A stretch of DNA of 64,000 bases, taken from the NCBI RefSeq assembly GCF_900102005.1, contig NZ_LT627736.1:1860001-1924000 (forward strand), given 5' to 3'. The notes under the pieces were generated by a model. The model was not told the origin of the DNA and searched no databases. It worked only from the letters and a program-made list of their open reading frames with translations. The stretch is from Microbacterium sp. LKL04. GTDB taxonomy: Bacteria; Actinomycetota; Actinomycetes; Actinomycetales; Microbacteriaceae. Positions 19,292-27,857 of this stretch are shown one piece after another. How positions within the stretch are numbered: the first letter of the stretch is position 1; each line of letters begins with the position of its first letter. A program made the position numbers and the translations under genes.

Positions 19292-19792
19292 ATGTCGAAC
19301 CCCGTCTCCGATCTCGTCGCCGGCTTCCAGGACCTGGTGGCGCAGATGCCCGATCTCGTCCAGCCGCTGGTCGTCGCCCTCGCCGGCGCCGTGCCCTTCA
19401 TCGAGGGAGAGGGTGCCGCCGCGATCGGCATCGTCGGCGGCATCCACCCCGTCATCGCCGCCGTCGCCGGCGCCGCGGGCAACTTCCTCTGCGTCGCGAT
19501 CGTCGTGCTCGCGACCGCTCGCGTCCGGAGCGCGGTCACCACCCGCGCCGGAGCTTCCGAGAAGGCACCGTCGGCGCGCTCAGAGAAGTTCCAGAAGGCC
19601 TACCACCGGTACGGGACGCCGGGCGTGAGCCTGCTGGGCCCCCTCATCCTCCCGACGCAGTTCACGGCGGCGGCGCTGAAAGGGACGGGCGTCCCCACTC
19701 GTACCGTCCTCTTCTGGCAGGGCACCGCGATCGTGCTGTGGACGACGCTCGTCACCCTCATCATCACCGGTGTCATCGCTGCGGCATCCTGA
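19292..19792 (+). CDS. Small multidrug export family membrane protein
   Basis: A 166-residue membrane protein with three or four hydrophobic segments. The motif AGAVPFIEGEGAAAIG, with acidic residues inside a membrane segment, and RYGTPGVSLLGPLILPTQF are characteristic of the Sm_multidrug_ex family. The ATG at 19292 has a GAGAGGA ribosome binding site. An upstream in-frame ATG at 19238 would add 18 charged residues without a ribosome binding site. The transported compound is unknown. It converges on the oxidoreductase gene with 1 bp between stops. Confidence 0.8.
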   Translation: MSNPVSDLVAGFQDLVAQMPDLVQPLVVALAGAVPFIEGEGAAAIGIVGGIHPVIAAVAGAAGNFLCVAIVVLATARVRSAVTTRAGASEKAPSARSEKFQKAYHRYGTPGVSLLGPLILPTQFTAAALKGTGVPTRTVLFWQGTAIVLWTTLVTLIITGVIAAAS

Positions 19793-19793
19793 C

Positions 19794-21308
19794 TCAGTCG
19801 ACCGGTCGAAGCCCTCGTGTCGCGGGACCTTCGATGCGTTCGCCGGATGCCGTGAACCGCGACGCGTGCAGGGGGCAGTCCCACGTGCACTCGAGGTCGT
19901 TCCACTCCAGGATGCCGCCGAGGTGCGGGCAGACGGCGCTCACGGCGCGCGTCTCGCCGCCGGTGGTCGAGATGGCGACCGGACGGCCCGCACGCTGCGC
20001 GACGACACCCTCCCCCTCGGCGGGCTGCGGCACGGGAACGGCCTCGGTCTCCGCTCCCGCCCACCCCTTCGCCGCGGCGAGGCCGACCTTCGCGTTCTCG
20101 AGAGCGCCCTGAGCGATGTCCGCCGGCATCGTGAGACGAGTGCCGATCTGCGTCATCCACCGCGGACGTTCGCTCATCTTCTCGCCGCGCAGCTCGCTGA
20201 CGATGCGCAGCGCCGCCGCCGGCGCGTTCGTGAGCCCCCACTTCGCGTAGCCCGTCGCGAAGCGGACCCGTCCGAGCGACCGCGGCATGGTGCCGATGAA
20301 GGGGATCCGGTTGTGGGACGTATAGTCCTGCGCCGACCAGCGGTGGGTCTCCTCCCCCACCGGCAGCGTCTGCTGCGCCCAGCGAGACAGCTCGTCGAGC
20401 ATCGCCCGCTCCGACTCGGCACGCCCGACGGGGTGGCCCGCGCCTCCGACGACGATCTGCGCGACGTCCGCCGGGCCGTCCTCGGGGAGGACCGTGCGCA
20501 CCGAGCGCGTCGGCTCGTCGGCCGAGAGGTACATGCCGTCCGGCAGCGGCGCGGTGAGGGTGAACGAGACGCAGGCGGACCGCATCCCGCTCACCTTGGC
20601 CCAGTAGAGCCCGCGATCGAGGATCGGGATGCCGGTGGCCACCACGACGCGCGAGGCGAACACCGTCCCCTGGTCGGTCTCGACGCGCGGCTCGGGGAAG
20701 ACCTTCACGCCACTGACCTCGACGCCCAGGTGGAGCGTGCCGCCGGCGGCGACGAACGCGTCGGCGAGCGCCGCGAGCATCCGCATCGGATCGATCGCCC
20801 GCTGATCGTCTAGCGCGACGGCGGCCGTCATGGGCACGGCCGCGGCGCGCAGCTCGTCCTCGCCGACGAGACGTACGGCGAGCCCTGCCTCGCGGGCCGC
20901 CTCGTATTCCTGCGCAACGGAACGCCGTCCCTCGCCGGCCTGGGCGTAGGTGTAGGCGGTCCGCGAGGTGAGCGGGACACCGAGCCGCTCTGCGGTATCC
21001 GTCATCCACGCGAAGCCGTCGCGGTTGGCGTCGACGTAGGCGCGGACGAGGGATGCCGGGTGCCCCGACCGCAGCGACGAGAGCGTCGTGCCCTGCAGGA
21101 GCGACACCTTGCCCGTGTTGGACCCCGAGGCCAGCTCGCCGACACCGCCGCGCTCGAGGAGGGCGACGTCGACCCCGGACCGCGCCAGTTCGTACGCCGT
21201 CGCCAGGCCGGTAAGGCCGGCGCCGATCACGACGACATCGTGACGCGCATCGGGGTCGAACGGGGTGCCGGCGGTCTCGGACGGATTCTGCTTCCACAGG
21301 GAGGACAT
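19794..21308 (-). CDS. FAD-dependent oxidoreductase with C-terminal Rieske domain
   Basis: A 504-residue fusion. The N-terminal DAO-type FAD domain has VVVIGAGLTGLATAYELAR (dinucleotide fold) and FATGYAKWGLTNAP near residue 355. The C-terminal domain holds the Rieske 2Fe-2S ligands CPHLGG and CPLHASRF (about residues 455-480). Fusions of this shape are widespread in bacteria and are thought to be soluble amine or amino acid oxidoreductases; the substrate is unknown. The start was set at ATG 21308 because the extra four residues upstream lack support. It is divergent from the TetR gene. Confidence 0.9.
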   Translation of the reverse strand: MSSLWKQNPSETAGTPFDPDARHDVVVIGAGLTGLATAYELARSGVDVALLERGGVGELASGSNTGKVSLLQGTTLSSLRSGHPASLVRAYVDANRDGFAWMTDTAERLGVPLTSRTAYTYAQAGEGRRSVAQEYEAAREAGLAVRLVGEDELRAAAVPMTAAVALDDQRAIDPMRMLAALADAFVAAGGTLHLGVEVSGVKVFPEPRVETDQGTVFASRVVVATGIPILDRGLYWAKVSGMRSACVSFTLTAPLPDGMYLSADEPTRSVRTVLPEDGPADVAQIVVGGAGHPVGRAESERAMLDELSRWAQQTLPVGEETHRWSAQDYTSHNRIPFIGTMPRSLGRVRFATGYAKWGLTNAPAAALRIVSELRGEKMSERPRWMTQIGTRLTMPADIAQGALENAKVGLAAAKGWAGAETEAVPVPQPAEGEGVVAQRAGRPVAISTTGGETRAVSAVCPHLGGILEWNDLECTWDCPLHASRFTASGERIEGPATRGLRPVD

Positions 21309-21369
21309 GCGCCGAGTCAAGGCGAGCCCGGGAGAAGAGGCACAGGCCTTGACAGAACCAGGTGCGCAC

Positions 21370-21375
21370 TAGGCT
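21370..21375 (+). promoter_or_regulatory. -10 element of the TetR gene (leaderless)
   Basis: TAGGCT, 7 nt before the ATG at 21383. A TTGACA hexamer 15 bp upstream can serve as the -35 element. Confidence 0.6.
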
Positions 21376-21382
21376 TCCGTCC

Positions 21383-22048
21383 ATGGCCGACGACCTCCGT
21401 CCCACGGGCAGCACAGTGGTGGCCGCCGCGCTCGCGCTGTTCGCGGAGCACGGCTACGAGCAGACCTCGGTCGAGCAGATCGCCCAGTCCGCAGGGGTGT
21501 CCCGCTCGACGTTCTTCCGCCAGTTCGGCGGCAAGGACGACGTCGTCTTCGCCGACCACGAGCTGCTGCTCGACCGACTGCGCGCCTACCTCACCGAGAC
21601 GCACGAGAACCCCTGGGCGGCGGTGTGCGAGGCGTCGGTGCAGATCTTCCGGCACTTCGCGTCGGATCCCGAGGTCGCTCGCCGCCGGTACGCCGTCGTC
21701 CGGCAGGTGCCGTCGCTGCGCGACCGCGAGATCGTCACGGTCTTCCGCTACGAGCGCGTCTTCGACGAGTACCTGCGCCGCTCGGTCCCGGGGCTCGATC
21801 CCGTCGACGCGGTGGCGTTCGCCGCCTCCGTGACCGCCGTGCACAATCACGTCCTGCGCCGCCTGCTGCGCGGTTCCACGCGAGTTCCCGCCGCCGTCCT
21901 CGAGACCGCCTACGACGAGCTGCTGCGCCGCTTCGGCGTGCACCCCGATCCGGAACCCGCGGCGGACGACGACATCGTCGTGGCGACCTTCCCCCGGCGG
22001 ATGCCGCCCGCCGAGGTCGCCCGTCGGCTCGGCGCTCTGCGCGACTGA
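21383..22048 (+). CDS. TetR/AcrR-family transcriptional regulator
   Basis: A 221-residue repressor. The N-terminal helix-turn-helix (about 10-55) shows ALALFAEHGYEQTSVEQIA and GVSRSTFFRQFGGKDDV, typical of TetR. The ligand-binding C-terminal part has no recognisable specificity. ATG 21383 was chosen because of the leaderless -10 element 7 nt upstream. It is followed after 59 bp by the acyl-CoA dehydrogenase, which has its own promoter and is a plausible target; the divergent oxidoreductase is another. Confidence 0.93.
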   Translation: MADDLRPTGSTVVAAALALFAEHGYEQTSVEQIAQSAGVSRSTFFRQFGGKDDVVFADHELLLDRLRAYLTETHENPWAAVCEASVQIFRHFASDPEVARRRYAVVRQVPSLRDREIVTVFRYERVFDEYLRRSVPGLDPVDAVAFAASVTAVHNHVLRRLLRGSTRVPAAVLETAYDELLRRFGVHPDPEPAADDDIVVATFPRRMPPAEVARRLGALRD

Positions 22049-22095
22049 CCTGGCACGGCGTTCCACGGGGAGTGGAACTGAATCTCAGCCGGGCG

Positions 22096-22101
22096 TATCC
22101 T
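22096..22101 (+). promoter_or_regulatory. -10 element of the acyl-CoA dehydrogenase gene (leaderless)
   Basis: TATCCT, 6 nt before the ATG at 22108. Confidence 0.6.
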
Positions 22102-22107
22102 GGCGCG

Positions 22108-23334
22108 ATGACCACTGACCTGCCCGGCGGCGCGTCCGGCCGCTACGACGTGCTCGGCCGCCTCGACACCGATTACTACGCCGTCTTCGCCGACATCCCC
22201 GATGCGGACCGCGACGTGTGGGAGCGGACGCAGGGCTTCGTGGACGAGGTCGGCGACCGGATGCGGGACGCGTGGGACACCGCCGAGTACCCGCTCGATA
22301 TCGCCCGGCGCTTCGGCGAACTCGACCTGCTGAACGACGGCGTCGACCACCCGCGGCTGACGCACTTCACGCCGCTGGCTGCGGGCCTCGTGAACATGGA
22401 GATCTCGCGCGGGGACGGCTCACTCGGCACGGTCCTCGCCGTCCAGGGCGGTCTCGCCCTGCGCACGCTCGCCCTGTTCGGCAGCGACGCGCAGCAGGAG
22501 CGCTGGCTGACCCCGGTGGCCCGCTTCGAGGTACCGGCCGCCTTCGCGCTCACCGAGCCCGACCACGGTTCGGACTCGGTCTCGCTCGAGACCGTCGCGC
22601 GCCGCGACGGCGACGAGTGGGTGCTGCGCGGCGCGAAGAAGTGGATCGGCAACGGCGCATCCGGCGGCATCACCTTCGTCTGGGCCCGTGTCGACGACGA
22701 GGGCGACGAGCACCACGGCAATGTCCGCTGCTTCCTCGTCGAGCAGGACCGCCCCGGCTACACCGGCACCGTCATCGCGGGAAAGGCGTCGTTGCGCGGC
22801 ATCCATCAGGCTCACATCGCCCTCGACGACGTCCGCGTCCCCGCCGACGCGGTCCTTCCCGGCACCCGGACGTTCAAGGATGCCTCCACCGTCCTCTACG
22901 CGACCCGTTCCGGAGTCGCGTGGTCGGCGCTCGGCCACGCGACCGCCTGCTATGAGGCGGCACTGCAGTACGCGCAGCAGCGCGTGCAGTTCGGCAAGCC
23001 CCTCGCCCGCTTCCAGATGGTGCAGGAGCGCCTCGCGCACATGCTCGAAGACCTCACCGCGATGCAGCTGTACTGCCGTCGCCTCGCCGACCTCGAAGCG
23101 GCGGGCGGGCTGCGCCCGACGCAGGCGTCGCTCGCGAAGTTCCACAACACGCGCGCCGCGCGGCGCGTCGCCGCAACGGCGCGCGACCTGCTGGGCGGCA
23201 ACGGCATCCTCCTCGAGAACGGCGTCATGCAGCACATGGCCGACATCGAGGCGATCCACACGTACGAGGGCACCGAGTCGGTGCAGGCGCTGCTGCTCGG
23301 CCGCGACATCACGGGCGTCGGCGCCTTCGCCTGA
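22108..23334 (+). CDS. Acyl-CoA dehydrogenase
   Basis: A 408-residue flavoenzyme that would oxidise an acyl-CoA to the enoyl-CoA with FAD. Family signatures are FALTEPDHGSDSVSLET (FAD/substrate binding), KKWIGNGASG, and in the C-terminal part YAQQRVQFGKPLARFQMVQ and LLGGNGILLENG. The catalytic base is expected in IEAIHTYEGTES, a glutaryl-CoA dehydrogenase-like signature. Substrate length cannot be read from sequence; glutaryl-CoA or a short branched acyl-CoA is possible. The start follows from the leaderless -10 element. It is preceded by a TetR gene that may control it. Confidence 0.94.
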   Translation: MTTDLPGGASGRYDVLGRLDTDYYAVFADIPDADRDVWERTQGFVDEVGDRMRDAWDTAEYPLDIARRFGELDLLNDGVDHPRLTHFTPLAAGLVNMEISRGDGSLGTVLAVQGGLALRTLALFGSDAQQERWLTPVARFEVPAAFALTEPDHGSDSVSLETVARRDGDEWVLRGAKKWIGNGASGGITFVWARVDDEGDEHHGNVRCFLVEQDRPGYTGTVIAGKASLRGIHQAHIALDDVRVPADAVLPGTRTFKDASTVLYATRSGVAWSALGHATACYEAALQYAQQRVQFGKPLARFQMVQERLAHMLEDLTAMQLYCRRLADLEAAGGLRPTQASLAKFHNTRAARRVAATARDLLGGNGILLENGVMQHMADIEAIHTYEGTESVQALLLGRDITGVGAFA

Positions 23335-23387
23335 GCGCGGCGCGCAACCCCGTTCCGGCACGGATGCCGGGCGGGCAGGATGAGCGC

Positions 23388-24428
23388 ATGTACGAGATCC
23401 CCGCACCGATGCTCGCGAAGTCCGTCCCCGCCGTCCCCGATCCGGCGGGGACCACCGGCGGCCTGCTCTACGAACCGAAGTGGGACGGGTTCCGTGCGCT
23501 GATCGGGTGGGACGGCGCGGAGGTCGAGATCGGATCCCGCGGATCGAAGCCCCTCACCCGGTACTTCCCCGAGCTGGTCGACGCGATCTCGAGGCTTGTG
23601 CCCGAGCCGTGCCTGCTCGACGGTGAGATCGTCGTCGCCGACGGCGAGCCCGGGTCCCAGCGCCTGCAGTGGGAGCACCTGTCGCAGCGCATCCACCCCG
23701 CGGCATCCCGCGTCGCGATGCTCAGCGAGACCACACCGGCCATGTTCGTCGCCTTCGACCTGCTGGCTCGCGGCGACCGCGACCTCCGCGACGAGCCGTT
23801 CTCGACGCGGCGCGCCCAGCTCGAGGACCTGCTGCGCGGCGTGCCGCATCCGATCCACCTGACCCGGACGACGACGGACCCCGCTCTCGCCGAGATCTGG
23901 CTCGCCGAGTTCGAGGGCGCCGGTCTCGACGGCGTCGTGGCGAAGCCGCTCGCCCTTCCGTACGCACCCAACAAGCGCACGATGTTCAAGATCAAGCACG
24001 CGCGGACCGCCGATGTCGTCGCGATGGGCTACCGGATCCACAAGAGCGGTCAGGGGGTCGGGTCGCTCCTCGTCGGCCTTCACGACGGCGAGGGCACACT
24101 GCGCCAGGTCGGCGGCGTCGCCGCGTGGAGCAATGCGCGCCGGCTCGAGCTGATCGACGAGCTCGCGCCGCTCGTCGTCCGCGACGAGGACGGCGAGGCG
24201 GTGACAGGCGAGTCCGACCGGTCGCGCTTCGCGGCCTCGAAGGACACGTCCTTCGTGCGACTCCGTCCCGAACGCGTGCTCGAAGTCGCGTACGACCAGC
24301 TCGAGGGCGACCGGTTCCGCCACACCGTGCAGTTCCAGCGGTGGCGTCCCGATCGGGATGCCGCCTCCTGCCGATTCGACCAGCTCGAGACCGTGTCGGC
24401 CTACGACCTGGCTGACGTGCTCGACTGA
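23388..24428 (+). CDS. ligC: ATP-dependent DNA ligase, LigC type
   Basis: A 346-residue ligase containing only the adenylation and OB-fold domains, the compact LigC layout. The adenylated Lys is in EPKWDGFRAL (near residue 30). Further nucleotidyltransferase motifs are LLDGEIVV, FVAFDLLA, LDGVVAKPL and FKIKHARTADVV. In mycobacteria LigC works with Prim-PolC in excision repair, and here the Prim-PolC-like gene lies 1.2 kb downstream in convergent orientation. The ATG at 23388 removes eight weakly supported residues of a longer frame. Confidence 0.95.
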   Translation: MYEIPAPMLAKSVPAVPDPAGTTGGLLYEPKWDGFRALIGWDGAEVEIGSRGSKPLTRYFPELVDAISRLVPEPCLLDGEIVVADGEPGSQRLQWEHLSQRIHPAASRVAMLSETTPAMFVAFDLLARGDRDLRDEPFSTRRAQLEDLLRGVPHPIHLTRTTTDPALAEIWLAEFEGAGLDGVVAKPLALPYAPNKRTMFKIKHARTADVVAMGYRIHKSGQGVGSLLVGLHDGEGTLRQVGGVAAWSNARRLELIDELAPLVVRDEDGEAVTGESDRSRFAASKDTSFVRLRPERVLEVAYDQLEGDRFRHTVQFQRWRPDRDAASCRFDQLETVSAYDLADVLD

Positions 24429-24460
24429 GTCAAGGGCCCTCGCACGAGAAGGCGGATCGG

Positions 24461-24466
24461 TAGGGT
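24461..24466 (+). promoter_or_regulatory. -10 element of the AI-2E-type transporter gene (leaderless)
   Basis: TAGGGT, 6 nt before the ATG at 24473. Confidence 0.6.
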
Positions 24467-24472
24467 CGCAGC

Positions 24473-25651
24473 ATGGGCCTCTTTTCGTCATCTCCCCGCT
24501 CAGTGCGTCTCGACGACGGACGGCCCGTCCGCACGGCGGCGGCCGGCAAACCCGCGAGCATGTGGTCGGACGGCTTCGGCACCCTCGCGACCCGGTCCCT
24601 GCAGGTGATCATCGTCGGGGTCATCGCGACTGCGCTCATCCTCGGGATGCTGCAGCTCACCGTCGTCGTCATCCCCGTCCTTCTCGCCCTCATCGTGGCG
24701 TCGGCGGCGGCGCCCCTCATGGCCTGGCTGCGGCGCATCGGCATCCCGTCGGTGTTCGCGACCATCCTCACGCTGCTCGCGTTCGTCGTCGTGCTCGGGG
24801 GGATCGGCTGGCTCGTGGTCAACGCCGTCCGCGATCAGTTCGACGACCTGTCCAAGAAGGCGCAGGACGGGTTCCAGAGCGTGCTCGCGTGGGCCGAGAC
24901 GCTGCCCTTCGACATCGACCAGAAGCAGATCGACGAGTGGGTCGGCACCGCGACCGACTTCCTCACCAGCGCGCAGTTCGGTTCCGGCGCACTGGCCGGA
25001 GTGAGCGCTGTCGCGAACTTCCTCACCGGACTCGTCCTCATGATCGTGACACTGTTCTTCTTCCTGAAGGACGGCCCGAGGCTGTGGGAGTTCCTCATCC
25101 GTCCGTTCCGCGGATCCGACTACGACCGCGCCGTGCGCGTGGGCCACAAGGCGGTCCATACCTTCGGGGCGTACCTCCGCGGCACGGCGGCCGTCGCCGC
25201 GGTGGACGCGATCGGCATCACAATCGGTCTGCTCTTCCTGCAGATCCCGCTCGCCCTCCCGCTCGGTGCGCTCGTGTTCGTGCTGGCGTTCATCCCGATC
25301 GTGGGAGCAACGGTCGCCGGGATCCTGGCGGCGCTCGTCGCCCTCGTCACCAACGGTCTGGTCGCGGCGATCTGGGTGGTCGTGATCGTCGTCGCGGTCA
25401 ACCAGCTCGAGGGCAACTTCCTGCAGCCGTTCCTCATGGGCCGGTCGATGAAGCTGCATGCGTTCGCCGTGCTGATCGCCCTGACGATCGGCACGGTCCT
25501 CGGCGGAATCGTGGGGGCGATCCTCGCGGTCCCTCTCACCGCGGCGGCGTGGGGCATCATCCAGGTGTGGGACGGCCCGAACACCCCCGCACGGTGGGCG
25601 CGACGCCGGCCACCCGTCGAGGAGAAGGTCGACACCGTCACCGCGAACTGA
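24473..25651 (+). CDS. AI-2E family transporter
   Basis: A 392-residue membrane protein with about seven or eight hydrophobic segments in the order usual for this family: two N-terminal pairs, a soluble amphipathic stretch (~115-185), then the C-terminal set. The GNFLQPFLMGRSMKLHAF segment is the family signature. The family includes exporters of the autoinducer AI-2 but also Na+/H+ antiporters and proteins of unknown role, so the substrate is open. It sits between LigC and Prim-PolC, with no obvious link to DNA repair. Start from the leaderless -10 element. Confidence 0.92.
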   Translation: MGLFSSSPRSVRLDDGRPVRTAAAGKPASMWSDGFGTLATRSLQVIIVGVIATALILGMLQLTVVVIPVLLALIVASAAAPLMAWLRRIGIPSVFATILTLLAFVVVLGGIGWLVVNAVRDQFDDLSKKAQDGFQSVLAWAETLPFDIDQKQIDEWVGTATDFLTSAQFGSGALAGVSAVANFLTGLVLMIVTLFFFLKDGPRLWEFLIRPFRGSDYDRAVRVGHKAVHTFGAYLRGTAAVAAVDAIGITIGLLFLQIPLALPLGALVFVLAFIPIVGATVAGILAALVALVTNGLVAAIWVVVIVVAVNQLEGNFLQPFLMGRSMKLHAFAVLIALTIGTVLGGIVGAILAVPLTAAAWGIIQVWDGPNTPARWARRRPPVEEKVDTVTAN

Positions 25652-25658
25652 CCGCCGG

Positions 25659-26672
25659 TCAGTCCTTCTTCGCCCGCGAGGGCTGCACGCGCGGCGGTTC
25701 CCCCGGCATCTTCGGGAACTCCGGCGGGAACGGCAGTTCGCCGAGGCCCGCCTCGAGGTCGCGCTGCCACCACTCCAGCAGGGTGTCGATGCGCCCCGGG
25801 GACGCCTGCAGGTCCTGCCACGGATCGCCGATCGCCGCGAGTCGGTCGGGCACCGTCCGCACCGTGAACGCGGCGGGGTCGACGCCGTCGGCGAGCTCAT
25901 CCCACGTGATCGGGGTGGCGACCGTGGCGCCGGGGAGGGCCCGCGGGCTGTAGGCGCCGGCCATCGTCCGGTCGCGGTTGGCCTGATTGAAGTCGATGAA
26001 GATGCGCTCGCCGCGCTCCTCCTTCCACCAGTTGGTGGTGACCTTCTCCGGCATCCGTCGCTCCAGTTCGCGGCCCGCGGCGATCACCGCATGACGGACG
26101 TCGAGGAACTCGTGCGTGGGCTCGATCGGGCAGAAGAGGTGGATGCCGCGATTGCCGCTCGTTTTGAGCCAGGACTCGAGGCCGGCCTCACGCAGCACCT
26201 CTCGAAGGACCGGCGCGACGGCGGCGGCGTCGGCGAAGTCCGTGCCGGGCTGAGGGTCGAGGTCGATGCGCAACTCGACGGGATTGTCGGTGTCCGCAGC
26301 GAGAGAGGCCCACGGATGGAAGACGACCGTGTTCATCTGGACCGCCCAGACGATGGCAGCCGTCTCGTTGAGGACGACCTGCGGATGCCGCCGACCGCTG
26401 TTGTACGTGCACATCACCTGGTCGACGTACTCGGGCGCGCCCTTCGGTGGGTTCTTCGAGAAGAAGCTCTCGCCGTCGACCGTCGCTGGGAACCGCTCCA
26501 GCGACACGGGCCGGTGGCCGTTGGCGCGCAGGAATGGGTCGGCGACCGAGATCACGTACTCGGCGAGTTCGTGTTTCGTGATCCCCGGTTCGGGGAAGAC
26601 GATCCGGTTGGGGCTCGAGAGCGAGAGCTCTCTGCCTTCCGGAAGCTGCAGGGTGATCCGCTCCGACGCCAT
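25659..26672 (-). CDS. LigD polymerase-domain family protein (Prim-PolC like)
   Basis: A 337-residue stand-alone primase-polymerase of the AEP superfamily. The metal-binding acidic pair is in LRIDLDPQPGT, the nucleotide-binding His in SGNRGIHLF, and the third acidic residue in RIFIDFNQANRD. There is no ligase or nuclease domain, so it is the stand-alone form paired with LigC in actinobacteria rather than full LigD. The mycobacterial counterpart fills short gaps with a preference for ribonucleotides in excision repair. The tail is Lys/Pro-rich. A leaderless -10 element (TAGGGT) lies 6 nt before the ATG. Confidence 0.92.
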   Translation of the reverse strand: MASERITLQLPEGRELSLSSPNRIVFPEPGITKHELAEYVISVADPFLRANGHRPVSLERFPATVDGESFFSKNPPKGAPEYVDQVMCTYNSGRRHPQVVLNETAAIVWAVQMNTVVFHPWASLAADTDNPVELRIDLDPQPGTDFADAAAVAPVLREVLREAGLESWLKTSGNRGIHLFCPIEPTHEFLDVRHAVIAAGRELERRMPEKVTTNWWKEERGERIFIDFNQANRDRTMAGAYSPRALPGATVATPITWDELADGVDPAAFTVRTVPDRLAAIGDPWQDLQASPGRIDTLLEWWQRDLEAGLGELPFPPEFPKMPGEPPRVQPSRAKKD

Positions 26673-26678
26673 GCGCCC

Positions 26679-26684
26679 ACCCTA
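26679..26684 (-). promoter_or_regulatory. -10 element of the Prim-PolC gene (leaderless)
   Basis: TAGGGT on the minus strand, 6 nt before the ATG at 26672. Confidence 0.6.
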
Positions 26685-26725
26685 GGTGGGGGCCTTCGGC
26701 GCGGCCAGGGGCTTGCCCCGCCGGT

Positions 26726-27790
26726 TCAGTCCTCGTCGGATTCGGTTGCGCCGTCGACCGCTTCCGCCGCGTCGGCGATCGTGACGAGCGCATCGAGCTC
26801 CTCGCGCTCGAGCCGGATCCAGGGTCCGGCGGCGTCGACGAGGAAGCCGCTCAGCTCCGGCTCGCTCTTGAGCGCCTGCCCCAGCTGCGCTGCGGTCAGC
26901 GGCATGGGCTGGTCCTCGCGACGGAGGGTGAGGATCTCGAGGGGGTGGGAGAAAACCTGCAGATAGCGGGTGCCTTCGGCGGATCGCGCTTCGGCGACGC
27001 CCATGCTGCCGTCCGGTCGGCTGCCGGCGGCGATCCACCCGCCGCGGGCGACGAGCGCATCGACGACGGCGCGAGCCGTCTCGGGCGTCCGCGGACCTGC
27101 GAGCAGGTTCTTGATCGTGAATTCGGGGTCGGCCTGGTCGAGGGCGCGCGAGATGAGTCCCGTCGGCAGGACGATGCGACGGCCAGGACCGGCGTGGTCG
27201 AAGACGATTCCGTCGTAGCCCGCGTCGACGACGTTCCGGAGCACGTTCTGGGCCGGCTGGCCGAGGATGGACGTGTTCGCCCCCTCGGGGTCGTCGCCGA
27301 GACCGGCCTGGATCGCGGCGGCTCCCGTGTACGCGAGCAGGAACTTCTTGTCGTTCATGATCGAGATCGCGAGTCGCAGGGGCTCGCCCGCGGCGACCTG
27401 CGCCTGGGCGTCGCCCATGATGCGCAGGTAGAGGGTGCCCTGCAGCGCCTGGCGCGTCACGCCGAGGATCGCCGCGTTGTCGGGCTCTTCGGGTGCTTCC
27501 GTGAGCGCGGTGAGCAGGAGGGTGTTGTCGGGCATGCCCGGGCGCCCCTCGGTCCGCTCGGGGGCGGTCTCCTCGACCTGCGGCAGACGCTGCTGCTCGG
27601 GGCGCTGCACCGGCTGACCGTAGGTCGACATCGAGATCGGCACGAACGGCACGTCTTCGGCATCCGCCTGTTCCGCGGCGACTGCCGCGCTCACGTCCTG
27701 CTGAACGTCGGCGAGGTCCGCCTGCGCGTCGACGGGAACCTCATCGGACCCGTCGGAGTTCTTCTTCGGACGGCGGGAGAACAGAGCCAT
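26726..27790 (-). CDS. SseB-family protein
   Basis: A 354-residue soluble protein. An acidic, low-complexity N-terminus (20-110) is followed by a region with two SseB-like halves; NTLLLTALTEAPEEP and KFLLAYTGAAAIQAG are conserved-looking strands. The C-terminus is acidic again. The enzyme function of the family is unknown (in enterics SseB is linked to rhodanese/serine sensitivity). The ATG at 27790 is chosen because TACGCT lies 6 nt upstream; a longer in-frame extension is not needed. It is a single gene with its own promoter. Confidence 0.75.
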   Translation of the reverse strand: MALFSRRPKKNSDGSDEVPVDAQADLADVQQDVSAAVAAEQADAEDVPFVPISMSTYGQPVQRPEQQRLPQVEETAPERTEGRPGMPDNTLLLTALTEAPEEPDNAAILGVTRQALQGTLYLRIMGDAQAQVAAGEPLRLAISIMNDKKFLLAYTGAAAIQAGLGDDPEGANTSILGQPAQNVLRNVVDAGYDGIVFDHAGPGRRIVLPTGLISRALDQADPEFTIKNLLAGPRTPETARAVVDALVARGGWIAAGSRPDGSMGVAEARSAEGTRYLQVFSHPLEILTLRREDQPMPLTAAQLGQALKSEPELSGFLVDAAGPWIRLEREELDALVTIADAAEAVDGATESDED

Positions 27791-27796
27791 GTGCTC

Positions 27797-27802
27797 AGCG
27801 TA
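27797..27802 (-). promoter_or_regulatory. -10 element of the SseB-family gene (leaderless)
   Basis: TACGCT on the minus strand, 6 nt before the ATG at 27790. Confidence 0.6.
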
Positions 27803-27857
27803 CGCGCGATGCGATGCGGGTCGCGCAGAGTTCACGCCCTGCGCGACCCGCTTCCCG

